This document shows, piece after piece, positions 13,194 to 26,500 of a DNA stretch of 64,000 bases (its first letter is position 1; the number at the start of each line of letters is the position of its first letter). The position numbers and the translations under genes are program-made. The notes under the pieces are model-generated. The model saw nothing but the letters and a program-made list of their open reading frames with translations. It was not told where the DNA came from and made no database searches. This DNA comes from Neoarius graeffei. Taxonomy: Eukaryota; Chordata; Actinopteri; Siluriformes; Ariidae. The stretch spans positions 15,004,915-15,068,914 of the forward strand of contig NC_083572.1 in assembly GCF_027579695.1 (NCBI RefSeq), in the 5' to 3' direction.

Positions 13194-14236
13194 CTAATAC
13201 TTGGCTGAAAACCCTTTGTTGGCAATGACTGCCTGAAGTCTTGAACTCATGGACATCACCAGACGCTGTGTTTCCTCCTTTTTAATGCTCTGCCAGGCCT
13301 TTACTGCAGCGGTTTTCAGTTGCTGTTTGTTTGTGGGCCTTTCTGTCTGAAGTTTAGTCTTTAACAAGTGAAATGCATGCTCAATTGGGTTGAGATCAGG
13401 TGCCTGACTTGGCCATTCAAGAACATTCCACTTCTTTGCTTTAATAAACTCCTGGGTTGCTTTGGCTTTATGTTTTGGGTCATTGTCCATCTGTATTATG
13501 AAACGCCGACCAATCAGTTTGGCTGCATTTGGCTGGATTTGAGCACACCGTATGTCTCTGAATACCTCAGAATTCATCCGGCTGCTTCTGTCCTGTGTCA
13601 CATCATCAATAAACACTAGTGACCCAATGCCACTGGCAGCCATGCATGCCCAAGCCATCACACTGCCTCCGCCATGTTTTACAGATGATGTGGTATGCTT
13701 TGGATCATGAGCTGTACCATGCCTTCACCATACTTTTTTCTTTCCATCATTCTGGTAGAGGTTGATCTTGGTTTCATCTGTCCAAAGAATGTTCTTCCAG
13801 AACTGTGCTGGCTTTTTTAGATGTTTTTTTAGCAAAGTCCAATCTAGCCTTTTTATTCTTGAGGCTTATGAGTGGCTTGCACCATGCAGTGAACCCTCTG
13901 TATTTACTTTCATGCAGTCTTCTCTTTATGGTAGATTTGGATATTGATACGCCTACCTCCTGGAGAGTGTTGTTCACTTGGTTGGCTGTTGTGAAGGGGT
14001 TTCTCTTCATCATGGAAATTATTCTACAATCATCCACTACTGTTGTCTTCTGTGAGTGTCCAGGTCTTTTTGCATTGATGAGTTCACCAGTGCTTTCTTT
14101 CTTTCTTTCTCAGGATGTACCAAACTGTAGATTTTGCCACTCCTAATATTGTAGCAATTTCTCGGATGGGTTTTTTCTGTTTTCGCAGCTTAAGGATGGC
14201 TTGTTTCACCTGCATGGAGAGCTCCTTTGACCGCAT
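13194..14236 (-). pseudogene. Tc1 transposase, frameshifted
   Basis: Begins MRSKELSMQVKQAILKL at 14236 with a helix-turn-helix region (IREIATILGVAKSTVWYIL). The frame is lost in a GAAA-type expansion near 14090-14110. The middle reads from 14037 (DDCRIISMMKRNPFTTANQV) and is lost near 13780. WTDETKINL (first Asp) survives, as do QMDNDPKHKA (second Asp) and DLNPIEHAF (Glu) in the last frame, which ends FSAKY at 13194. Dead. Confidence 0.88.
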
Positions 14237-14593
14237 GTTTTCTTCACAGCAAAATCTTCCAAATGCAAGCACCACACCTCAAATCAACTCCAGGCCTTTT
14301 ATCTACTTAATTGAGAATGACATAACGAAGGAATTGCCCACACCTGCCCATGAAATAGCCTTTGAGTCAATTGTCCAGTTACTTTTGGTCCCTTTAAAAA
14401 CAGGATGGCACATGTTAAGGAGCTGAAACTCCTAAACCCTTCATCCAATTTTAATGTGGATACCCTCAAATGAAAGCTGAAAGTCTGGACTTTATGTCCA
14501 TGTCCATTACATAACTATAACTTGAATATGTTTCAGTAAACAGGTAAAAAAACAAAATTTGTGTCAGTGTCCAAATATATATGGACCTAACTG

Positions 14594-15366
14594 TATTTAT
14601 AGGTTGCAACCAATTACTATTAACTTCCCTGAGCAAATACTCCTCGAACATCCACATAATTGACTTTATGACTTTATGATTAAGGTTTTTTTCTTTCGTC
14701 TTCAAATTTAACGGAATGTATCAGACAGAACTCCTTCACATCAGCAGAGTTGTTGAAATGTAAACATCAAAAGTCAACAAAATGGCAGTGGTTCAAAGCG
14801 TAGTTGTACAAAATGGCTTCTTGACTATCTATAAAATCTCCAAAAAGAGGGCAAGGACCAGATGTGAACTGGACACTCACAGAGTTCACGTTTACTGAAT
14901 AAGCACCTTTCAAGCTTCCCTTTTTTATGCTGTCTTACCCCAAATTCACAAAAGATGCACTGTGTAAGAGTCACATCACATTATCGTCATGCCAAGACAA
15001 TCCACACTGGACACGTCTCAGCTGCAGACAGGCAGGACAAGCAGGAGAAAGTGCAACAGCACGCTTTGACTTGAATCCATTTTGGTAATTCCAGCATTAT
15101 TAGTTATGAGTTGGTGAATTTACATGTCTTGGTTTTTTTGTTTTGTTTTAAAAGAGACATTAGACTATTTCGTTTAACATTTCATCATCATCATCATCAT
15201 CATCATCATGAGTCCCTGTCACACATAATACACCACGAGGCCTCCAACAAAGCCTTCCAACGTGGTTGATCTGGAGCCCATCTTTCCAGGTGGCCCCATA
15301 TCCATCTTTTCTTCCTTATTTCCTTTTTAACAGTCCTCCTCCAAGTTTCCTTGGGCCTGCCTCTGT
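14594..15366. other. Spacer with a (CAT)n microsatellite at 15181-15210
   Basis: No gene is recognised. The ten-unit trinucleotide run sits next to a diverged sequence leading into the TTAA-flanked element. Confidence 0.5.
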
Positions 15367-15370
15367 TTAA

Positions 15371-16100
15371 AGCAAGACAGCCTTTCGAGTTCATAAAATC
15401 GGTGAAATTTAGTTTCCTCTGAAATTTGGTCATTTTGTGACCAAACACAGAAATATGTTTATTTCTGTAATATCTCACAAAATATCAGACCATTCTGTGG
15501 CTGGGAAGTTATTTAATTTGAGGGGATTCCCGAGCAAATAATGTGCATGAAAATACTCGCTTCGCGCAGTCAAGCAGACAGAGGAAGTCCGTGTGTGCAT
15601 GCGCAGGTTTACCTTTGACCGTGCATTGACAGTTCCAGCATTCTGTCACTAAACAAACAGCTGATCACACCAAGGTGTTCGCTGACCACTGATATTTATT
15701 CGTTTGGTCCTGCGTTTCCTTTCCTTTGCAACGTAACGTCTTTTCTTCTCGCTTTCCATGACTGTAGTCGGTCTTTCACATTTCATTCGCATGCTCACGT
15801 CCTCCATTTTTCTCTCCTGTTTCAAATTTGTATCCCACAATGTCTTGCGCAAATGTGGACAGTCCACGACGTGATGCATGATGTAGTATCTTGAATTGGG
15901 TCATGGTGAAGCAGGAAAAAATAGCAAAGAATTTAGGCCCACGTGGCCCTAAATTCATTAATTGTTCGATAAAAAAAACTAATAAAATTGGAAATCTATT
16001 ATTCGAATTCAGTAGCTTTCAGTCCACTAAACAAAAATAATTAGGTGTCAGGGAAAATTCTTATGACCTACACTTGAAAAATCTGAAAGGCAGTCTACCT
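15371..16100 (-). mobile_element. TTAA-flanked DNA transposon (730 bp), family A
   Basis: Inverted ends AGCAAGACAGCCTTTCGAG and CTGAAAGGCAGTCTACCT are flanked by TTAA at 15367-15370 and 16101-16104. TTAA duplications point to the piggyBac or Kolobok superfamilies. Its left arm recurs at 22892-23034 and its right arm at 28646-28818. It is probably non-autonomous, with a short minus-strand reading frame inside. Confidence 0.82.
15649..15879 (-). CDS. Short unknown reading frame inside the TTAA element
   Basis: A 76-codon frame starting MHHVVDCPHLRKTLWD, rich in Lys and Arg (EKKRRYVAKERKRRTKR), possibly a nuclear or nucleic-acid-binding remnant of the parent element. I do not recognise a family. 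The frame could be chance; the basic stretch looks more like real coding residue than the shadow frames nearby. Confidence 0.3.
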   Translation of the reverse strand: MHHVVDCPHLRKTLWDTNLKQERKMEDVSMRMKCERPTTVMESEKKRRYVAKERKRRTKRINISGQRTPWCDQLFV

Positions 16101-16104
16101 TTAA

Positions 16105-16981
16105 TGTTTAATGTTTCATAATCAAAGGAACAACCTAGTTTGCCCCTCTTGACTATGCCTCCTCTCAACCACGCCTCTTCCCTCTTACCCAAGCCAAGCG
16201 AACTCTCCCATTCTTTAATGACTCTCACCAGTTGCTCATTACCTCCTTGGTCTTCAGTATAATTGTCCCTCAGCTTGTACCTCACATCGCAATGAATCAC
16301 ATAACAGAATATAATCTGCCCTAGACTCCACTAAAGTAGGTGCATAGCTACTTTCTTTTTTGCAAACTGTCACGAAAAGGGTGCTAATACAATGGACTGG
16401 CTATAAAGCACCCAAAAAGCAAACAAAGATGTAATTACAAAGCTGTTCACCTAAAAACGTGACATGACACACAGAGGGACAGTGAACAACAGATACCATT
16501 TGTGTTTACACTGTTAATGTAAAATGAGCATCATAGCTTATAAACACTGCAACTACAGGTTGCATAATCATGACATCTTTTGCCAGGATCTGTAACGTTG
16601 AGCTATACATGATGCTTGATGTGATGTGTCCAGTGTGAATTGGCCTTGAGTGCCAAACATATTGACACAAAGAAAACATGAAAATTCTCAAACAATTCTG
16701 GGATAACATTTCAATATTTCAATATTCAGTGCATTGAAATATTGCTACTTGGACTGCAGACTGTGCATATGAATATACAGTATGAAACTGGAAGCCAAAA
16801 CATGGCTCAGAAAATGCTACAACGTCTATTAGTTATCTTTAAAACATGTGTTAAGGAAACATTGGTCCATCAAATCAACCCTTCATTGTTAACATTGCCG
16901 AAACGCAGCCATAGTGACGCTAATACTTGACCATGACTCTGTGCTACCATGACTATCGGCCGTCGTGAACTAGACATGTGT
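16105..16981 (-). other. cacng4 3' flank and probable 3' UTR
   Basis: Directly downstream of the cacng4 stop codon on the minus strand. It should contain the 3' UTR; no poly(A) signal can be chosen with confidence. No other coding signal is seen. Confidence 0.45.
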
Positions 16982-17505
16982 TTAAACGGGCGTGGTCCTG
17001 CGGTTAATGCCGTCTTTTGTGCTCTTGGGGAAGCAGTTGTGAACTTGCAAAAAGTTGGGTGGTTCTGGGTAGGGCCCAAGTGCACCTCCTGACCTTAGTG
17101 GGTGCTCTCGACCTAGAGTGTACATGGAGATCTCACCTAGAGGCAGCGCGGATGCCGCCATCTTACGTCCAACTGGTGAGTTGTCTCGAGATGGCTCAGT
17201 GGAATGCGAGCTGGAGCGAGAGCGTCGCCTGCGCTGCCGGTAGCTTGGGATTCGCATGTATGGTGAGGAGGAGGATGCACTGGGTTTCAGGAAGTTGCGC
17301 CGCTTGACATGCACCTCCTTGTTTCTTTCAATGTAGATGTTGACAGCGAGCACGCCGATGGCTTCGGCTACAATGAATGACAACGCGCCAGAGTAGAAGG
17401 ACCAACCATAGCTGTACTGGTTCTTCTTGTCTTCACCTTTCTTGTCACTGGGATCACCGGTGTTGCTCGAGATGTACACGATGATACCTATGATATTGCT
17501 CAGAC
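16982..17505 (-). CDS. cacng4: cacng4 exon 4 (coding part)
   Basis: Residues 153-325. The acceptor CCAG precedes GTCTGAGC; the split Gly codon joins exon 3. It encodes the rest of TM3 ([20 protein letters not shown]), TM4 and the whole cytoplasmic tail, and stops with TAA at 16984-16982 after TTPV. Confidence 0.95.
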
Positions 17506-20500
17506 CTGGTAAAAGACCATACCACATATTATTTCATCTGAGTCACTGTCATTAAAAAGCTTTAAACTCTGATTATAGCATTCTTATAGCAAGATATAGC
17601 AAGATTACAACATAAAATCTTCTGTAACAGATTGGGATAGCATGTTCTCAATGTCAGATAACACGATGTTCCACTTATTTTAACTCACAACCAAAGAATT
17701 ACTTTACCGTATAAAGCTGACTTTTATTATATTAGTGCTGTTGGCTGTACTTCTATGAACCCAACACAGACCCAAGTTTTACCTGCAGCCACAAACAAGA
17801 TGCCAGCACTAAGGAGGATGTTGTTCCTGCCGCTATAAACTCGTCCTACAGCCACACACACTCCTCCCAGCAGCAGCAGGATAGTGCTCAGGATGGGAAA
17901 AAGGCTGGATGCTCGCACAATCCCTATACAAACAATAAACCCTCATGTTAGATTCTCTAGAGCTGTGCTACTTCATTTACTCCACTAAAGCTAAGGTCTC
18001 ACATAGCCAGAATCACTTCATGGTAGACAATTTTGAGCCTTCTGGTGGTCAATCGGCATGCGTTCCGGGCCCTTCTGTGGGAATACATGAGAGCCGGGAG
18101 CTACCTTGACAAACGGGAGGGCGTGGCTTCCATCCCCGAAAAGTTTTTTCATGTTGAAAACTGCCGTGAGTCAAGCGCCAGATGAATTTATCCATCACAA
18201 CTGTGAAGGCATCCGTGAATATCCTTGATGCATACATGAGGCTTACGTGGGCTACTGGGGGTTACCATGGCATTCTGTCACAACCATCGAGCTCACAACG
18301 TTCACAGAACAACATTCTGCAGAAAGTGAAAAGTTTGCCGAGGAGGCGTGGCTTATTTCGTCTTGCCGTGGCTATGCCATATTGAAAACCGTACACACTG
18401 CCATCATTGATATATGTCGCTGTCGCCATTTGGTTTACCCGCGTCTTCCGTCGCAGCTACCATGACTTCATTTGCATATTTACTCCGCCCAAATTTATGT
18501 GAAGGATCACCTCGAAAATCTGCCAGAATGGCCATGGTAGGCCCCAGCCACGGTTCTCACAGATCAACCAGCTATGTGTGACCTTAGAATAACTCTATAC
18601 AGTTCAGCTACATTCCATTCAAGACAGTTTGATCTCTGATCTTTTATTCTGTAAGAGGTATGAATCTTTTATTTTGGCTCATTTTAGAATTAACATTAAA
18701 ATACTGTTTAAAGAGATTTACAGAGACTTCCACGTCATATTCCTATCTGTGCACACACAACTGTCATCAGGAGGACAACCCCTCTTTGGGAAGGTTCATT
18801 TTCCATCAATATTGTTTTAAGTCGCTAATAACTGAAATAAAATTGAGATTTCTGAACAAGCTAGTGAATATTTTAAAATAAGACTGTTTATTAAACATAC
18901 TACAGGGAAAATATTTTAATGTGATCTGTATATAATTCAATTATCCAAAATTCATACTCCAAAATTATCCAAAATTCAGCTTCCAAGCGCCATACTTACT
19001 TAAAGGTGTTGAGTGCAAAGTTGAATTCTGGGCAAAATGTTCTATTTCTATAGCTGTTGGAGTTTCGAGATGTTTCGCTGCTGCACACACCGTGTATCCT
19101 GCGTGTGAATGTTTTGCTGAGATAAAATGTGTCCCGCATTTTACGATTCCAGAGATTGCTGAAGCAAGTGAGCAACAATATCACGTGACCACCGTGGGGC
19201 GTTTGACCTACTTTTAACCAAAATAAGTCAGTGTGGGCAAACATGGCAGACTCGGCTCTCCCTCCAGCTAAAAGCCAGCGGAAAAGAAAAGGAAACCCTG
19301 CCTAGTGAGTGCAACTGCAAGATAGAGCAAGGTTAGATGATGTCTCATTTTTCTGGACAGATAACTCAATCATTCTAGCTCGTGCTTAGCTATCTTAGCC
19401 ATTGAATGCATGGGCTCGACTCCATAGTAGTGAGTATGGAGTTACACACCTAATGTTTTGATCTTACAGAGAAAGAAACGATAACACAAAAGCAGTAACA
19501 GAGAAAAAATATATTTGTCTTTTGTTTCACGGATCTATTTGCAAATGTCGACCACAAATTACATCCCTGCGACTCAAAACTCTCCGAGGTCGATGCAGAG
19601 TCATGATGTTTTCTGCACGTCACCATCTTAGTCTGATGCAGATCCATAATTATCCTAATTAGTTAAAGCTCCTCACGTTTGGCTGTTTCCGTAGGACCAT
19701 ACTGTTTTCCTCAAGAGTGAGGAAAATGGTCCCAAAATGGAGAAAAGCGACCCTCAGGACATCAAAATAATCACATCTCGTACGCATGATATTGTTCTTG
19801 CGAGACACAGGAAAATGCCATGTACAATAAATTTGAAAATTTTCTATGACTTTGCAGTCAGCACTTTTAACTGTACTTAGTCTCCATTTAAAATGCTATG
19901 CAAGAAGGTCACTGACAACTCAAAATAAAACGATGAGGTTTAGGTTCATTGACGTGCTCGCACTACACAATAATCTGTCCCATTGGTTTTCATACCATGT
20001 CACAGAATCTATACTGTGTGTCCAGTACTACCAAAAATGATCAGAGTGGAAATAATGCACTGTTATGATGTTTCTTTTTTAACACAAACCATGATTTTAT
20101 GATGGGGAAAAAAAAAAGACCCAACATCCTGCAACTGCAAGATAGAGTGCAACTGCAAGATAGAGCAAGGTTAGATGATGTCTCATTTTTCTGGACAGAT
20201 AACTCAATCGTTCTAGCTCGTGCTAGAAGGGTACTCGGTAGGGTTCATACCTCCACCAAGCCAAATATTCGGATCTGCATCAAAATCTAATCAATTCTTC
20301 CTTGGTCCACCTTTCCTCAAAATTACATCAAAATCCATTGACTACTTTTTGAGTTATGTTGGGAACAGACAAAAAAAAATCCTGGATCCACATACATATC
20401 TGGATTTGCATCAAAATCTAATCAAGTGTTCCTTGGCCTATGCCCTCACCTTTCCTCCAATTTCATCTAAATACATTCACTACTTTTTAAGTTTCATTGG

Positions 20501-23500
20501 GAACAGACAAACAAACGGAGGCAAAAACATGACCTCCTCCAACACAGTTGGTAGAGGTAATAATGGCCTGGTCAATGAATTTGTGCTTTTTATTCATGCC
20601 TGATCTGAAAAGAAACTCATTCATTGATATGTGATTGTGAAAGAAAAATACTCCAGACAGGAAGAAGGAAAGACTTACGCAGGATGTACTCAGAGCTGTC
20701 TGTATCATAGTCATTATCCTCAGGGAAGTGATTGATCCGGTAACAGCTTCCTTTGTTGATTCCTGTGAGTCAGATACAGCAGCAATCAGATGCAGTGGTC
20801 TTGATTTAGCACTGATGGACCCAATAGTCACTCTAGCCACCCCTTCTTCCCCCGACCACTTCAATATTAGGGTCTGTTTTCTGTACATTCATGGATTCAA
20901 TTAAATCAATTTAAATCCCTGGTTGTGACATTACATATCATAGAGACTTTTTTTTTTTGTGGGGGGGGGGGGGGGGGGGGGGGGCGTTGGTTGGTTGGTA
21001 GGTGTGTGGGTTCCACATATAGTAGTGAGCAGCAGTTCTACAGGCAACAACACCTCCATCTCTAACAACCTGAGCGAGGTTAGCGGAGAATGGTCAGACT
21101 GGTTTGAGTTGACAGGAAGGCTATGGTTACTCAAATAACCACTCTTTACAACCATGGTGAGTAGAAAAGTATTTCCCAGTGCACAACACTCTAAAACTTG
21201 ACCCATTGTGCTACAACAACAGAAGACCACATTGCATTCCACTCCTGTTGGCCAAGAACAGAGATTTGAGCCTTCAGTGGTCATGTGTCGTGCATTATGA
21301 AATGCTTTTCTGCTCGGCATGGCTGTATAGAGTGATTATTAGTTCATCTGGCCGACAGGCCAACAAGCTTATGTCATCATGTATTGTCCGTTGTCCGTCC
21401 GTCATCCGTTGTCATCCACATTTCATGAAAATCGCTTCTTCTTTCTCAGTTCATCACCGATGTTTATTCTTTTTGGCAAGAAGGTAGGTCTGCCTGGAGT
21501 GTATATAGCTTCTACCCAAATTTGCATAATTGCAATTAATAATGAAGATATGGAGTAATTAAGCCCTAGCAAGCAGTTTCCACACAAATCGCTTCTTCTC
21601 CCTCAATTCTTCATTGATTTTGATTCTTCCTGGCATGAAGGTAGGGGTACCTAGGGTGCATATAACTTCTACCCACTCCGGCCCCATCTAGTCCAGAAGG
21701 AATTATCTAAAGTGGGCCACCTTGCACAGTTCTACTCTCAAATATTTGAGCTGGACTGGTTGGGAGTAGAACTGTGCAAGGTGGCCCACTTTAGATTGTT
21801 CCTTCTGGATTAGACGAGGCCAGAGTGAGCTACACTGTCACTGACGGTCTCCTTTGACTTGCCATAGCATTCTTGTCAGTTCCAAACAGTCTGGCTATTC
21901 TCCTCCTGTTCTTATATATAATATATATAATATTTTGGGGGCGGCACAGTGGTGTAGTGGTTAGCGCCATCGCCTCACAGCAAGAAGGTCCGGGTTCGAG
22001 CCCCGTGGCCAGTGAGGGCCTTTCTGTGCGGAGCTTGCATGTTCTCCCCGTGTCCGCGTGGGTTTCCTCCGGGTGCTCCGGTTTCCCCCACAGTCCAAAG
22101 ACATGCAGGTTAGGTTAACTGGCGACTCTAAATTGACCGTAGGTGTGAATGTGAGTGTGAATGGTTGTCTGTGTCTATGTGTCAGCCCTGTGATGACCTG
22201 GCGACTTGTCCAGGGTGTACCCCGCCTTTTGCCCGTAGTCAGCTGGGATAGGCCCCAGCTTACCTGCGACCCTGGAGAACAGGATAAAGCAGCTAGAGAT
22301 AATGAGACGAGATGAGATAATATTTTGATGAATATCATGAATGAAAACCCATTTCCTTACTACTTGCTTTAATGATTATTTAAGTTTCAATCAAGATAAC
22401 ACGCTGCACTTTCCTGTAAAACATCAATGAAGCTTGGGCAGCTGTGTTGCATTGGGAACATCTGAAATGAAACAATATGTGCTCACTTGACGGATGAGCC
22501 ACTGCTGGTTTTCTGGGGAGTCATTTTCACCAAAATGGCCCTTGGTAGTAGTGTCATAATATGAATTCTGCACACATAGTGTGTGTTTATGCAGGTGTGT
22601 GTTTTATTGCATACTGTATAGCCTACATAATGGCTTTAATCAAACACCACACTGTGACAGTGAAACCTCATGCATGAAGCTGAGCTGAGTCCAAACCCTC
22701 TGAATACAGCTGGAATATTCTGGTGATCTAAAATTAGTTATTATTAGTTTTAAATGCTGTTTTAGTCTTTTTAGCTCTATGACATGTATAATGCATGCAA
22801 ATCCATGTAATTTTTCAATTCATGGAGATTTCAATTCAGCGCTGCATGTATGTAGTGCTTCCTGTTTATACATTGCATTCAATGCGGTTAAAGCTAGACG
22901 GCCTTTCGAGTTCATAAACTCGGTGAAATTTAGTCCCCTCTGAAATTTGGTCATTGTGATATATGTTTATTTCTGTAATTTCTAAAAAAAATTAAATAAT
23001 TAAAAAAAACCAGGCCATTCTGTGGCTGGAAAGTTACAGAATATTACATATCTGTGAGTGGCAAAAGTATGTGAACCTCTAGGATTAGCAGTTAATTTGA
23101 AGGTGAAATTAGAGTCAGGTGTTTTCAATCAATGGGATGACAATCAGGTGTGAGTGGGCACCCTGTTTTATATTAAAAAACAGGGATATATTAAAGTCTG
23201 ACCTTCACAACACATGTTTATGGAAGTGTATCATGGCATGAACAAAGGAGATTTCTGAGGACCTCAGAAAAAGCGTTGTTGATGCTCATCAGGCTGGAAA
23301 AGGTTACAAAACCGTCTCTAAAGAGTTTGGACTCCACCAATCCACAGTCAGACAGATTGTGTACAAGTAGAGGAAATTCAAGACCGTTGTTACCCTCCCC
23401 AGGAGTGGTCAACCAACAGATCACTCCAAGATCAAGGCGTGTAATAGTCGGCGAAGTCACAAAGGACCGCAGAGTAACTTCTAAGCAACTGAAGGCCTCT

Positions 23501-26500
23501 CTCACATCAGCTAATGTTACTGTTCATGAGTCCACCATCAGGAGAACACAGGACAACAATGGTGTGCATGGTAGGGCTGCAAGGAGAAAGCCACTGCTCT
23601 CCAAAAAGAACATTGCTGCTCGTCTGCAGTTTGCTAAAGATCACATGGACAAGCCAGAAGGCTATTGGAAAAATGTTCTGTGGACGGATGAGATCAAAAT
23701 AGAACTTTTTGGTTTAAATGAGAAGCGTTATGTTTGGAGAAAGGAAAACACTGCATTCCAGCATAAGAACCTTATCCCATCTGTGAAACATGGTGGTGAT
23801 ACTATCATGGTTTGGGCCTGTTTTGATGCATCTGGGCCAGGACAGCTTGCCATCATTGATGGAACAATTAATTCTGAATTATACCAGTGAATTCTAAAGG
23901 AAAATGTCAGGACATCTGTCCATGAACTGAATCTCAAGAGAAGGTGGGTCATGCAGCAAGACAACGACCCTAAGCACACAAGTTGTTCTACCAAAGAATG
24001 GTTAAAGAAGAATAAAGTTAATGTTTTGGAATGGCCAAGTCAAAGTCCTGACCTTAATCCAATCAAAATGTTGTGGAAGGACCTGAAGTGAGCAGTTCAT
24101 GTGAGGAAACCCACCAACATCCAAGAATTGAAGCTGTTCTGTATGGAGGAATGGGCTAAAATTCCTCAAAGCCGGTGTGCACGACTGATCAACAGTTACC
24201 GGAAATGTTTAGTTGCAGTTATTGCTGCACAAGGGGGTCACACCAGCTACTGAAAGCAAAGGTTCACATATTTTTGCCACTTACAGATATGTAATATTGG
24301 ATCATTTTCCTCAATAAATAAATGGCCAAGTATAATATTTTTGTCTCATTTGTTTAACTGGGTTCTCTTTATCTACTTTTAGGACTTGTGTGAAAATCTG
24401 ATTATGTTTTAGGTCATATTTATGCAGAAATATAGAAAATTCTAAAGGGTTCACAAACTTTCAAGCACCACTGTATGTACATCTCAACCCAGATGTTTTA
24501 TTTAAAGGAAGTGTATCAAATTGAATGCTTAGGATAATGCTGCATTAAAACTGAGACAAACAAAAAAGGTCAATACACACAGTCATGTCGTTTACATCGC
24601 CCTGATCACACACAAAGCATTGTACACGAAATATAAAGTGAAATGTTGCACCGAAATCTCGTAGCTTGCCTGTGTGCACTGTGTGTTATTGAACAATTCA
24701 ATTCAAACATTATTTGTTTTGCTTAGTATTCCTTTCTGGCCTGTTGGATGTAGAATGGTAGGAGGACTGATCACGTCAGGTTGGCGAGCTAACTTGCTTG
24801 CATGATTAGCCAACCGAATAACAGACTAGTTACCGTTATGTTACAGTACCAACAGGTTGCTACTTCAACATTAGCAATGCCATCCACTATTTTTGGAATA
24901 TAACCAGCCTATTGTCGGTTTTACTATGGAAAGGAAACATTATGATCAGGGGCGCAGATACGTTTTTTGAACTGGGGGGGACAAAAAACTGGGGGGGACA
25001 AAGCTGCCAGCAAACCAACCCCAACCCCGATATGCCTGTCAAACTTGTTGTGGGTAACCATAGCAACCAAGCTCGAGCTCGCAACCTGTGCAGTCTGCGC
25101 AGCTCAACCAACCAAATATCAGTCTTTGTTTTGTTTTATGTGAGTTGTTGCAACTATGTATACACTGCTGTGCACCTCAATAAACCAAATGGTAATTAGT
25201 CTTTTGATTTTTCCGTGAGGTTTGCCTTATGCAAAGAAAGACAGCATAGACGTTTTTTCCTCCCTATAAGTGGGGGGGACCGAACGAGGTGAATTTAAAT
25301 CTGGGTGGGACGAATCCCACCCGTCCCACCCTCTATCTGCGCCCGTGATTATGATGCCAATGACAATACTTACCTCAACATGCTTGCGCAGATTAGACGT
25401 CGAATTTTTGTATGCCGCAATGGTTGTCTTCTTGGGCACACATAATCTGCATTGCATAATGAAACTGTCACCCCTTTTCTCTACGAAGCTGATCACGTAT
25501 GTAGGGCCAGGGGTGCACTTCATTACTGGGAGAAATTGCGTTTTCTGCAGGGTCGTCCACCACAGGTTCCTCGGTCTCCTCCATGTCCGCAGGGGCGCTT
25601 TATCAACACCCGTGGCCCAGGGGCTAGGCCCCTCATAGGCTACCTGTCAACCCTACCCTTACCGTTGGCCAGGAAAACACTCTTATTTTATTTGCAATAC
25701 ATGTCAAGCATTTACAGTGTAAGCGCATAATTAGCCTAGAAGCCTACGATAGGTTACGTTTGGCTCAGCGTAGCTGCGCAAGGCCCACGCTCACATCGCT
25801 CAACACATCCGACCACAGAGGGAGAGAAGAACGCGCGCATTATCATTACAGAGCCGGTTCTGATTATTACCACGGACAGGACAGTGATACTGCGTAACTT
25901 TCACGCAGGGGCATGGCCAGAGATAACCACACAAGCGCGCGTGCGCTATAATGTAGACCTATGTGTTGTAAACATAAAACACACACACCTACAGACAAGT
26001 CCTTTTAAAAAATAAAACACATAAAAATAGCTCGGCGGCATGAAAACAAACATTCACTGCAAGTCAAGGTACTTGGCTCGGCGGCCACATGAAACGTAAA
26101 CACCATGGACAGCGGCCAAACTCATAACTCTACAGACCGAAATACACGAAACCAAGTCCTACTAGGGTCTATTTTACCGATCTATGCTCAAGCATCATGC
26201 AAGTCTTCCTTCTCCTTGAATAAGACCGTGCATTCAACTGCCTTTTTGACATGACTGCATCGAAATACCACTTGCAACAATATTTCACGCACTCCATCAA
26301 GAAAAAAGTTAAACATGATGAACACGGGCATATTGTTTTGAGCATACGATTTTTAAAAAAGAAACTAGCTACATCAAAGTCCTTCAATAAACCCATCCTT
26401 TAGCGCAAATGAGCTTAACCTAGTTCAAAGCATGACGCGAGCAGTAGCTGCATAAGGCAAAATCATGTGGGCCTTTCGTCAACAACAAGCCACGGCGGGC

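Larger units (their letters stand above)
12617..14593 (-). mobile_element. Tc1-like element with a SINE inside
   Basis: Ends CAGTTAGGTCCATAAATA (12617) and TATGGACCTAACTG (14593) with TA on both sides. The size of 1.98 kb is explained by a 379-bp SINE at 12761-13139 near one end. This subfamily is distinct from the CAGTGGTG and CAGTGGGG groups. Confidence 0.92.
17924..20678 (-). other. cacng4 intron 2
   Basis: 2755-bp intron. The part at 17924-19000 shows no recognised repeat or gene. A TTAA-flanked element and a LINE-tail-like repeat fill the rest. Confidence 0.8.

Noticed and set aside
20961..20984. G-quadruplex signal
   Set aside because: A single homopolymer of G beside a T run is more likely a sequencing or assembly uncertainty than a designed structure.
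24912..25199. 95-aa frame on the plus strand
   Set aside because: It lies in the hAT MITE and its flank, with no family resemblance; hAT MITEs have no genes.
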